Shown: in pieces, positions 1 through 6,292 of the stretch | Numbering within the stretch: position 1 is the first letter of the stretch | Layout: each line of letters starts with the position of its first letter | Assembly: GCA_016293065.1 (NCBI GenBank) | Contig: JAEDEY010000041.1 | Coordinates: 1 to 17,625, forward strand | Source: Bacteroidales bacterium | GTDB taxonomy: Bacteria > Bacteroidota > Bacteroidia > Bacteroidales > UBA3663 | Direction of reading: 5' to 3' | Length of the DNA: 17,625 nt | Notes under the pieces: model-generated | What the model was told of the DNA's origin: nothing | Database searches by the model: none | Seen by the model: the letters and a program-made list of their open reading frames with translations, nothing else | Translations under genes and position numbers: made by a program

Positions 1-892
1 CCTCGACGAAATTGACAGAATTGATGGTTCGGGCATTCTTCTCGCGCACCGCCTGCTCATTATAGACTTCAGTGACACTGCGAAGCATATCGTCGGCTTC
101 AGACACCGAGCTGGCGGTACAGATGATGCGAACCATCGAAGCAGCACGCGATTCGGCAGATATCATCGACTGGCAGATCAAAGCAGCATTGTCAAGATTA
201 GTGCGACTGACAAAGACAATTTTCTCAATATTTGAGACAAGATATGGGTAATTGCCATCATCGACAGTCACCACCATCTCTTCTTCTGTGATTGGGAGTC
301 GGATGGTAGAGCCAAAGAAATAAATAGGATGATCGGTCAGCTCCTGTGCTACACCATCGACAGAAAGGCTCTGGATAGTAAAAGTCTGAGCAGTAGCAGG
401 CTGAATACCTACCTCAAGATCGTGCATGTATTCGTTGTTGAAACTGACAGTAAATGGGCGGTCGGAATGCAAATAGAACCTACGGAAGGTGCCCTCGGTA
501 TAATAGCGCACATCCATGTGGGTCTTTTCAGCAACCTCCTTGGCAAGCTTCAATGACTTGAGGATATAGAGCTCGTTGTTCATGTTGGTAGCCGACGAGC
601 CGCCGGTAATGCCAAGCACCGAGCGCATATCCAAGCCATCGTCACGAGTGGTCTTGATCTGAATATCCGACACTCGCTGATATTGTGGCTGGAGAGTTTG
701 AATATATAGGTAAGCCGCTCCTCCAGCGATAATAACGCAAAGCGCAAACCAATACCAATTGAACAATATCATCATGACAAAGTCTTTGATATTGAAATTG
801 GCAGGGGCTTGCTTTTTTGTGTCGTTTATGTTGATTGCACCTGTTTGGGCCATCGGTTGTTGCTGATGGCCCCCATAGTTCATATTTTCCAT
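1..892 (-). CDS. Wzz-type polysaccharide chain-length regulator, probably N-terminal part of a tyrosine kinase (partial)
   Basis: The reading frame is open from an ATG at 892 to the window edge, about 297 codons with no stop, so the C-terminus is missing. The protein starts MENMNYGGHQQQPMAQTG, a short hydrophilic Gln-rich cytoplasmic segment. A membrane helix follows at about residues 38-58 (FVMMILFNWYWFALCVIIAG), then a long periplasmic region. That region contains the Wzz-like stretch NNELYILKSLKLAKEVAEK and, near the cut end, EVYNEQAVREKNARTINSV. This is the layout of inner-membrane polysaccharide co-polymerases that set chain length. In Bacteroidales these usually continue into a cytoplasmic BY-type tyrosine kinase; that part would lie outside the window and is inferred. 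The start overlaps the stop of the upstream Wza-like gene by one base (TAATG), so the two are very likely translationally coupled in one export operon. Confidence 0.85.
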   Translation of the reverse strand, partial: MENMNYGGHQQQPMAQTGAININDTKKQAPANFNIKDFVMMILFNWYWFALCVIIAGGAAYLYIQTLQPQYQRVSDIQIKTTRDDGLDMRSVLGITGGSSATNMNNELYILKSLKLAKEVAEKTHMDVRYYTEGTFRRFYLHSDRPFTVSFNNEYMHDLEVGIQPATAQTFTIQSLSVDGVAQELTDHPIYFFGSTIRLPITEEEMVVTVDDGNYPYLVSNIEKIVFVSRTNLDNAALICQSMISAESRAASMVRIICTASSVSEADDMLRSVTEVYNEQAVREKNARTINSVNFVE

Positions 893-1752
893 TACAAGGC
901 TAGGATGACTGCTACAATACCAGCCGCGAAGCCGATAGTGCTTGTGATGATTGACATATACTTCTGAGCCGGACTCTCGTCAACCGATGCAGCACCATTT
1001 GGCTCAAGATAGATAATATCGTTCTGCTGAAGATAATAGACAGGGGAATTGAGAAGGTCGCCAAGGCTGGTGAAGTCAACTCGGTAGGTCCAAACGGTTC
1101 CATTCTCTTCACGCACTACAAGCGCATTGTCGCGATAGGCACCCTGCTTGAAGCCTCCTGCCATGGTGAGAGCCTCGATGATGGTGCAACGATCCTTGTT
1201 GATGGTAAGGATTGTCTCCTTGTTTGATGCTCCAAGAACAACGACATGGAAGCTGAGGAGCTCGACACTCACAACCGCATCCTTGATGTAGCCGTCGCGC
1301 AGACGTTCCTGAATAAGGTCGGCCACCTCGCGACGAGACAAGCCCTCGACACGGATCTTGCCGAAAATTGGGAAGTCGATGTTGCCATCTTTATCGACAT
1401 GGAAGCCCGAGAGGTTGGTAGCGCCCAATCCGCTTGAAGAAGAGCCACTGCCTCCGCCGCCTGACATGCCCATGCTCATGCCGCCTCCATTGGCAGCCGA
1501 GCCGATGAATGTTTTATTGTTGAAGACTGCGACCAACTCAGGGAACTCTGAGGCAACTGATATTGCAAGCTGATCGTCTGCCTGTACACGGATATCATAG
1601 GTTGATGCTATGCGCTTTGGATCAAGATACTGGTCGGAATCCTGGAAAAGGACCAATCGGTCTTTTGACACACAGCTGCTAAGGCTTACTAATGCAAAGA
1701 CGAGCATCATGACTGATGCGAAACGTGTTTTTGATGATTTGTTGCTTACCAT
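892..1752 (-). CDS. Wza-like polysaccharide export outer-membrane lipoprotein
   Basis: This 286-residue protein carries a lipoprotein signal peptide: a basic start, a hydrophobic stretch and a lipobox LSSC with Cys27. A polysaccharide-export domain (about 52-165) contains YDIRVQADDQLAISV and the second half FHVDKDGNIDFPIFGKIRVE. An SLBB-type domain follows (about 167-250; VLGASNKETILTI, MAGGFKQGAYRDNALVVRE, NDIIYLEPN). The C-terminus is a hydrophobic helix (about 265-286) that would cross the outer membrane, as in Wza. The family forms the outer-membrane channel for capsule or exopolysaccharide and works with the Wzz-type protein encoded immediately downstream. An unusual Gly/Ser/Met-rich insert occupies about residues 86-112, inside the export domain. 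The start is the only ATG placed directly before the signal peptide, about 28 nt downstream of the predicted transcription start. Which glycan is exported cannot be told from this window. Confidence 0.93.
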   Translation of the reverse strand: MVSNKSSKTRFASVMMLVFALVSLSSCVSKDRLVLFQDSDQYLDPKRIASTYDIRVQADDQLAISVASEFPELVAVFNNKTFIGSAANGGGMSMGMSGGGGSGSSSSGLGATNLSGFHVDKDGNIDFPIFGKIRVEGLSRREVADLIQERLRDGYIKDAVVSVELLSFHVVVLGASNKETILTINKDRCTIIEALTMAGGFKQGAYRDNALVVREENGTVWTYRVDFTSLGDLLNSPVYYLQQNDIIYLEPNGAASVDESPAQKYMSIITSTIGFAAGIVAVILAL

Positions 1753-1784
1753 AATTTGTATTCAATAGTTAAATGTTTAACGCA

Positions 1785-1792
1785 CAAAGATA
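1785..1792 (-). promoter_or_regulatory. Promoter -7 element for the polysaccharide export operon
   Basis: On the minus strand the sequence reads TATCTTTG, a full match to the Bacteroidetes -7 consensus TAnnTTTG. It would place the transcription start near 1779, about 28 nt before the ATG at 1752. No good -33 TTG is found at the usual distance, so an activator may be needed or the site may be weak. Confidence 0.6.
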
Positions 1793-1931
1793 AGTATTTT
1801 TAACGAAAAGAAGAGCCTTTAGGTCAACTTTTTTTGCTAATATTCGTGTTTTTCCGACATGACAGGTAATATTATGGACTATTTTTGCAAAAAAAATGGT
1901 CATAAATGTAACGTAACATATATATGAACGC

Positions 1932-1967
1932 AAAAAAAGAGCCGCTGATTGATAGCGACTCTTTTTT
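1932..1967 (-). terminator. Intrinsic terminator of rpsU (bidirectional form)
   Basis: Arms at 1938-1946 and 1954-1962 pair over 9 bp (with one G-U on the minus strand) around a 7-nt loop. An A-run at 1932-1938 and a T-run at 1961-1967 flank them, so the minus-strand RNA ends in a U-tract. It lies 20 nt after the rpsU stop and insulates rpsU from the export operon promoter. Confidence 0.88.
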
Positions 1968-1987
1968 CTCTTTTGCCATGGCAAGAA

Positions 1988-2182
1988 TTACTCAGCCATA
2001 GACTCACGAAGGTGCTGAACATAGATAGCACGTTCCATCTTGACACGACGAACCTGTGATGGTGCATCGAACTGCTGACGACGACGAAGCTCCTTAACGG
2101 CACCTGTCTTCTCGAACTTACGCTTGAACTTCTTCAAGCACTTTTCGATGTTCTCGCCTTCTCTAACTGGTACAATGATCAT
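1988..2182 (-). CDS. rpsU: 30S ribosomal protein bS21
   Basis: The protein has 64 residues and is highly basic. It begins MIIVPVREGENIEKCLKKFK and continues RKFEKTGAVKELRRRQQF, the clear signature of bS21, and its length is normal for the Bacteroidetes form. bS21 joins the small subunit late, near the 3' end of 16S rRNA; in Bacteroidetes it is reported to help mask the anti-Shine-Dalgarno sequence. The gene stands alone, with its own promoter (2290-2321), a leader of about 100 nt and a terminator (1932-1967). No AGGAGG-like sequence lies just before the ATG (the preceding bases are ACCCGTACAGAT). The ATG at 2182 is the family's conserved start. Confidence 0.97.
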   Translation of the reverse strand: MIIVPVREGENIEKCLKKFKRKFEKTGAVKELRRRQQFDAPSQVRRVKMERAIYVQHLRESMAE

Positions 2183-2289
2183 ATCTGTACGGGTTATTAA
2201 ATTATCCGAATCGCCCGGCCCCCTTTTTTACATCTCCATTTCTAATGGCCTTGAGTTCATCGGCTGCTTTCCACTTTGAAAAGCGGGTG

Positions 2290-2321
2290 CAAAGTTATAC
2301 TTTCCGACAATATCTTCCAAA
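2290..2321 (-). promoter_or_regulatory. rpsU promoter
   Basis: The minus strand reads TTTG (2321-2318), a 20-nt spacer, then TAACTTTG (2297-2290). Both elements match the Bacteroidetes -33/-7 consensus with canonical spacing. Transcription would start near 2284, leaving a leader of about 100 nt before rpsU, long for a single small ribosomal protein gene. Confidence 0.8.
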
Positions 2322-2355
2322 CTTTCGTCAAGAAAATGATATTTTTTCGGAAAAA

Positions 2356-2388
2356 TTTCTCGAGTTTCGAGATAAATCGCTATATTTG
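2356..2388 (+). promoter_or_regulatory. Promoter of the aminopeptidase P gene
   Basis: TATATTTG at 2381-2388 matches TAnnTTTG. A weaker -33-like TTTC lies at 2356-2359 with a 21-nt spacer. The predicted start near 2394 gives a leader of about 45 nt, A-rich and apparently unstructured. It is divergent from the rpsU promoter. Confidence 0.65.
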
Positions 2389-2439
2389 CAACATTAACAT
2401 TCAAAGAAAGAAACAAAATCAATAAAACAGAATATTATC

Positions 2440-4191
2440 ATGATTGCAAGTTTCACACGTGTCAAGAAGTTGCGCGAGGCAATGAAAAAGGAGGGTATAG
2501 ATGCGTATCTAATGGTCAATACCGATCCTCACGAGAGCGAGTATATTCCAGACTACTGGAAATGCGTCACATGGCTCAGTGGGTTCAAGGGCGAGGTTGC
2601 CACAGTGATTGTCACTCAGGACCAGGCTCTGCTCTGGACCGACTCGCGCTTCTTCATCAGCGGTGCCCTGCAGCTGAAAGGCAGTCCGTTCTCGCTGATG
2701 AAACTTGGCATGACCGACACTATATTACCTGCCGATTGGATTGATGCCAATCTTGGCGAAGGAAAGGTGATTGCCGGCGACAAGCGAGTGCTCTTTGGCT
2801 GCATTGCAAAGAAAGTGAACAAGGACATCGACCTCATTTCGCCTATATGGAGCAAACGTCCAAGCCTGCCGAAAAACAAGATTGAGGTATATCCTGCTGA
2901 ATATAGCGGAGAAGCGACCTCAGATCGTATCGAACGTATTCTGAGTGATGTGGAAGCTCATGGCGGAAAATCACTCTTCCTTTCGGCTCTCGACGAAGTG
3001 GCTTGGGCTCTGAATCTCAGAGGGTCGGACATTCATTGCACTCCGGTCTTTTTGGCTTATGCGCTGTTGAGCAGAGATGGCTCAAAGCTTTATGTTGATC
3101 AGGATAAAGTCACTGATGAGGTCAGGAAAGCCATGAAGGCTGCAAATGTCGAGATTGAAGACTATGACAGCGTGAACTTGGAGGCTCTGAGGGCAGAATC
3201 AAGCCCATATAACCCCATCCAACTGATGAAAGGCATAAAGAACAATGTCGAGATAGAAGGTTTCCGTAATGCCATGCTAAAGGACGGCATCGCTCTGACC
3301 AAGTTCTACCATTGGCTCGAAGATAACCTGAAGAGCGAAGGCGAATTTGTGATTAATGCCGACGGATCGTTTGGCATCTCGAACGAGGTTACCGAGATGG
3401 ACTGTATGCGCAAGCTGATAGAGTTCCGCAAGCAACAGCCTCTATATAAGGAAGAGAGCTTTGATGCCATTGTGGCATGGAATGCCCATGCTGCCCTTCC
3501 GCATTACGAGACTTGCGAGGAAAGCAATGTGCCAATCACTGGCGACGGACTGCTGCTAATCGACACAGGCGGCCAATATCTCGACGGCACGACCGACATC
3601 ACTCGCACCATAGGTGTGGGAAAAGTGTCGGATGCTATGAAACGCGATTATACCCTGGTTCTGAAGGGACATATCAGACTGGCAAGCGCGGTGTTCCCGG
3701 TGGGCACAAGAGGCGACCAGTTGGATGCCTTAGCACGAATCGACCTGTGGCGCGACGGTAAGACCTACCGACATGGCACCAGTCATGGCGTAGGACACTA
3801 CCTCGGCGTGCACGAAGGTCCAGAGAGCGTGCGCATGGAACATAATCCTCAGAAACTCGTGGAAGGAATGGTTTTCAGCAATGAACCAGCTATATATCTG
3901 GGAGGAAAATATGGCATCAGACACGAGAACTGCGTGCTGGTCAGGAAGTTCGATGTCGAGAAAGAAGCTCCTAATGCCACCCCATGCGACCAGTCGGAAC
4001 ATGGAGATTTCCATTGTCTTGAAACGCTGACCCTATGTTACTTCGACACATCTTGTGTGATAAAGGAGATGCTCGACTGTTTCGAACTGGAATGGCTGAA
4101 TTCTTATAACAAGTGGGTATATGACACTCTCGCGCCACATCTTGACGAGAGCGACCGCTGCTGGTTGTCAGAAAAAACTGCAGAGCTATAA
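2440..4191 (+). CDS. Three-domain Xaa-Pro aminopeptidase (aminopeptidase P, peptidase family M24)
   Basis: This 583-residue enzyme should remove an N-terminal residue that precedes proline. Two creatinase-type N-terminal domains (about 1-140 and 150-305) precede the pita-bread catalytic domain (about 310-520) and a C-terminal tail rich in aromatic residues (about 525-583). All five dimetal ligands are visible: Asp375 and Asp386 in IDTGGQYLDGTTDITRT, His449 in HGTSHGVGHYLGVHEGP, Glu482 in FSNEPAIY and Glu496 in GIRHENC. The catalytic histidines His355 (LPHYE), His445 and His458 are also present. Length and layout match the longer eukaryote-like form (about 600 residues) rather than E. coli PepP (about 440). 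No signal peptide is seen, so it is probably cytoplasmic and used in peptide turnover. The ATG follows its promoter directly. The gene is monocistronic, and no U-tract terminator is evident right after it. Confidence 0.95.
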   Translation: MIASFTRVKKLREAMKKEGIDAYLMVNTDPHESEYIPDYWKCVTWLSGFKGEVATVIVTQDQALLWTDSRFFISGALQLKGSPFSLMKLGMTDTILPADWIDANLGEGKVIAGDKRVLFGCIAKKVNKDIDLISPIWSKRPSLPKNKIEVYPAEYSGEATSDRIERILSDVEAHGGKSLFLSALDEVAWALNLRGSDIHCTPVFLAYALLSRDGSKLYVDQDKVTDEVRKAMKAANVEIEDYDSVNLEALRAESSPYNPIQLMKGIKNNVEIEGFRNAMLKDGIALTKFYHWLEDNLKSEGEFVINADGSFGISNEVTEMDCMRKLIEFRKQQPLYKEESFDAIVAWNAHAALPHYETCEESNVPITGDGLLLIDTGGQYLDGTTDITRTIGVGKVSDAMKRDYTLVLKGHIRLASAVFPVGTRGDQLDALARIDLWRDGKTYRHGTSHGVGHYLGVHEGPESVRMEHNPQKLVEGMVFSNEPAIYLGGKYGIRHENCVLVRKFDVEKEAPNATPCDQSEHGDFHCLETLTLCYFDTSCVIKEMLDCFELEWLNSYNKWVYDTLAPHLDESDRCWLSEKTAEL

Positions 4192-4241
4192 TTTTTTGAT
4201 AAATTCACCTTGCAAACCTATTGCAAAGTAATTACAATATG

Positions 4242-4294
4242 GCGGATGATTGACATTTTTCATACAAACAGTTGTATAATTGACAATTATCCGC
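4242..4294. repeat. Nested inverted repeats overlapping the promoter at 4272-4302
   Basis: GCGGATGATTG (4242-4252) is repeated in inverted form as CAATTATCCGC (4284-4294), with 10 of 11 matches. Inside lies the perfect palindrome ATAATTGACAATTAT (4276-4290). ATTGACA also occurs directly at 4249-4255 and 4279-4285. The placement over the -33/-7 spacer suits an operator; the binding protein is unknown. Confidence 0.5.
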
Positions 4295-4302
4295 TATCTT
4301 TG
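4272..4302 (+). promoter_or_regulatory. Promoter with no downstream protein gene (candidate sRNA promoter)
   Basis: TTG at 4272-4274, a 20-nt spacer and TATCTTTG at 4295-4302 make one of the best Bacteroidetes -33/-7 matches in the window. It points into a stretch with no plus-strand gene for more than 1.2 kb. The spacer contains the perfect palindrome ATAATTGACAATTAT (4276-4290). Confidence 0.7.
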
Positions 4303-4308
4303 CATCGT

Positions 4309-4376
4309 GTTTTTCATGGTATTAGATTTAAGGTAATGTAACAAGCAGGTCGTCGGGAGACGGCCTCTTGCATTTT
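4309..4376 (+). ncRNA. Candidate small RNA ending in a strong hairpin
   Basis: Predicted transcription from about 4309 gives an AU-rich 5' part (TTTTTCATGGTATTAGATTT, then AAGGTAATGTAA) followed by a hairpin. In the hairpin 4347-4354 pairs with 4359-4366 over 8 bp around the loop GGGA. It is extended by CAAG (4342-4345) with CTTG (4367-4370) across one bulged C. CATTTT follows, a short U-run that could serve as a weak terminator. No open reading frame of useful length lies inside. The RNA would end about 14 nt before the convergent dusB stop codon. From memory, unverified, similar leader-plus-hairpin sequences recur between genes in Bacteroides-like genomes. A transcriptional attenuator or a terminator for the aminopeptidase gene are alternative readings. 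Confidence 0.45.
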
Positions 4377-4389
4377 AAAGGAGCCTGTA

Positions 4390-5376
4390 TCATAATGCTC
4401 TTATCATCTCTACGGCTTCGTCCATAATACGATAGAGTTCACCGACTGAATTAGCTCGCAACATAGCAATGCGAGTCTCGCGGAAGTTTGGAATACCCTT
4501 GAATACTGGGGTTGCCGCAAGGTGACGGCGAATATGCAGGATGCCCTTAAGTTCGCCAATGCGTGCCACACTCTCCTCAATCTGGTGTTTCAGTGCAAGA
4601 ATACATTCGTCGAGGGGAATCGGAGGAAGCTCCTCGCCCGTCTGGAGCAGATGCTTGATTTCGCGGAAGATCCAGGGACGTCCGAAGGTAGCACGTCCCA
4701 CCATGATGGCATCGACGCCATATCGGTCGAAGTTCTGCTTGGCTATGGCTGCCGAGGTGACATCGCCATTGCCGATGATGGGAATGGTGATGCGAGGATT
4801 GTTCTTGACCTCACCTATCAGCGTCCAGTCGGCCTCGCCATTATACATCTGGCTACGGGTTCGCCCATGAATGGCGAGAGCCGCAATGCCACAGTCCTGC
4901 AGCTGTTCAGCAAGAGTGGTGATGATCTTGTGCTCGCAGTCCCATCCTAAGCGGGTCTTGACCGTGACGGGGATATTGACAGCCTTGACCACCTCACGGG
5001 TAATGTCGAGCAAGAGCGGCACGTTCTGGAGCATTCCTGCTCCTGCCCCCTTGCCTGCCACCTTCTTGACTGGACAGCCAAAGTTGATGTCGATGATGTC
5101 GGGACGAGCCTGCTCGACAATCTTGGCTGCTTCAACCATACTCGGCACATCGCGTCCGTAGATCTGGATTACCACTGGACGTTCCTCCTCAAGAACCTTC
5201 AGCTTTCGCATCGTACTGTCGATGCTGCGGATGAGAGCATCGGCCGAAACGAACTCGGAATACACCATGTCGGCACCGAACTGTTTGCACTGAAGACGGA
5301 AGCCAACATCGGTCACGTCTTCCATTGGCGCAAGAAACACTGCGCGGTCGGGAAAAGTAATATCTGCTATTTTCAT
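4390..5376 (-). CDS. dusB: tRNA-dihydrouridine synthase (DusB type)
   Basis: This 328-residue FMN enzyme reduces specific uridines in the tRNA D-loop with NAD(P)H. The Dus TIM barrel is complete: LAPMEDVTDVGFR near the start, VYSEFVSADAL, PVVIQIYGRD, IDINFGCPVKKV with the catalytic Cys (residue 101 from this start), VTVKTRLGWD with the FMN-contacting Lys, LAIHGRTRSQMYNGEADW, IPIIGNGDV and DAIMVGRATFGRPWIF. A helical C-terminal tRNA-binding domain (about 245-328) follows. I chose the ATG at 5376 (MKIADITF) over an in-frame ATG at 5403. The promoter box lies between them, and the nine extra residues (MSNFSYFCA) are not family-like. The predicted transcription start coincides with 5376, so the mRNA may be leaderless. 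The gene is monocistronic and divergent from the Sdh operon. Confidence 0.95.
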   Translation of the reverse strand: MKIADITFPDRAVFLAPMEDVTDVGFRLQCKQFGADMVYSEFVSADALIRSIDSTMRKLKVLEEERPVVIQIYGRDVPSMVEAAKIVEQARPDIIDINFGCPVKKVAGKGAGAGMLQNVPLLLDITREVVKAVNIPVTVKTRLGWDCEHKIITTLAEQLQDCGIAALAIHGRTRSQMYNGEADWTLIGEVKNNPRITIPIIGNGDVTSAAIAKQNFDRYGVDAIMVGRATFGRPWIFREIKHLLQTGEELPPIPLDECILALKHQIEESVARIGELKGILHIRRHLAATPVFKGIPNFRETRIAMLRANSVGELYRIMDEAVEMIRAL

Positions 5377-5380
5377 AGCG

Positions 5381-5388
5381 CAAAAATA
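5381..5388 (-). promoter_or_regulatory. dusB promoter -7 element
   Basis: The minus strand reads TATTTTTG, matching TAnnTTTG. It is followed by GCGCT-like bases and the ATG at 5376, only 4 nt from the box. No clear -33 element is visible. The spacing rules out the longer reading frame from 5403. Confidence 0.6.
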
Positions 5389-5428
5389 AGAAAAATTACT
5401 CACATATTATAATTAAAAGTAAAGAAAA

Positions 5429-5459
5429 TTGGTTTTCTACTCAATAATCATTATTTTTG
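5429..5459 (+). promoter_or_regulatory. Promoter of the sdhCAB operon
   Basis: TTG (5429-5431), a 20-nt spacer and TATTTTTG (5452-5459) fit the Bacteroidetes consensus. The start would be near 5465, giving a leader of about 74 nt that is A/T-rich with no obvious strong hairpin or Shine-Dalgarno sequence. Confidence 0.75.
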
Positions 5460-5538
5460 CGCACAATATAATGCCGACAATCTTACTTGAAAGTGAAACA
5501 TTAAATCAATTTCAATCAATAATTCAAATTTTAAATCT

Positions 5539-6258
5539 ATGTGGTTAACATCTTCATCAATCGGCCGTAAGGTAGTGATGAGCGTGACTGGCGCATGTCT
5601 CGTACTCTTCCTCACCTTTCACATGGCGATGAACCTTGTTTACGTGTATGATGTCATGGTAGGTACACCATGTGGCGAACACTACTACGACAAGGTATGT
5701 GAGTTCCTCGGAACTAACTGGTATGCACTTCTCGGTACTGCAGGTCTTGCAGCACTGGCTGTGTTCCATATCATCTACGCCTTCGTTCTGACAGCTCAGA
5801 ACTTCAAGGCTCGTGGCAAGGACCGCTATGCAGTGAGCGGAAAGCAGCCTGTACATTGGGCAGCTAAGAACATGCTCGTGCTCGGTATCATTATCGTTTG
5901 CGGTCTCGCAATCCATTTCTACCATTTCTGGTACAACATGATGTTTGCTGAGCTCGTTGAAATGGAAGGTCAGTTCGGTCCTGCTGAGGGCTTCAACTGG
6001 ATTACTTACCAGTTCTCTTGCCCTATCACTGTCGGCATCTATGTTGTCTGGTTTGCTGCTCTCTGGTATCACCTCACTCATGGTATCTGGTCTTCAATGC
6101 AGACTCTTGGCTTGAACGGCAAGGTTTGGTTGAACCGTTGGATCTGCATCAGCTATGTTTGGGCAACAATCATCGTGCTCGGTTTTGTGGCAGTAATGCT
6201 TGCTGCAATGTTTGCAACTCCAGGCTGTGGCGCAGCTGCTTGCTGTGGCGCTTGCTAA
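5539..6258 (+). CDS. sdhC: Succinate dehydrogenase/fumarate reductase cytochrome b subunit (B-type)
   Basis: The 239-residue membrane protein anchors the complex and carries two b hemes between the quinone site and the iron-sulfur subunit. Five hydrophobic helices can be placed at about 12-37, 62-86, 110-133, 160-182 and 203-227. His28, His77 and His126 (or His129), with His178 or His181, are the likely heme ligands; the first two are 49 residues apart, as in the Wolinella FrdC type. A single large membrane subunit, with no sdhD, is typical of B-type complexes. The C-terminus ends in a cysteine-rich tail, GCGAAACCGAC, which no heme or quinone role explains. It is the first gene of the operon, 34 nt before sdhA. 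It could equally be called frdC, since in gut Bacteroidales this complex mainly reduces fumarate. Confidence 0.94.
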   Translation: MWLTSSSIGRKVVMSVTGACLVLFLTFHMAMNLVYVYDVMVGTPCGEHYYDKVCEFLGTNWYALLGTAGLAALAVFHIIYAFVLTAQNFKARGKDRYAVSGKQPVHWAAKNMLVLGIIIVCGLAIHFYHFWYNMMFAELVEMEGQFGPAEGFNWITYQFSCPITVGIYVVWFAALWYHLTHGIWSSMQTLGLNGKVWLNRWICISYVWATIIVLGFVAVMLAAMFATPGCGAAACCGAC

Positions 6259-6292
6259 TCATCAATTATCAACTGTAAATTGTCAATAAAAT

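Noticed and set aside
1880..1967. Possible plus-strand small RNA starting from TATTTTTG (1880-1887) and ending at the rpsU terminator
   Set aside because: No -33 element stands at the right distance, the surrounding sequence is very AT-rich so the box can occur by chance, and the hairpin is fully explained as the rpsU terminator.
2228..2422. 64-codon minus-strand frame upstream of rpsU
   Set aside because: It spans the rpsU promoter and leader, has no recognisable protein features, and its end only supplies the tiny ATGGAGATGTAA frame.
5557..6081. Long minus-strand open frames opposite sdhC and sdhA (for example 5557-6081 and 7034-7642)
   Set aside because: These are mirror frames created by the strong codon bias of the Sdh genes; the plus-strand proteins are certain and the antisense products resemble nothing.
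6259..6292. Possible regulatory hairpin between sdhC and sdhA
   Set aside because: The 34-nt gap has only short, weak AAT-type complementarity and looks like an ordinary unstructured intercistronic gap.
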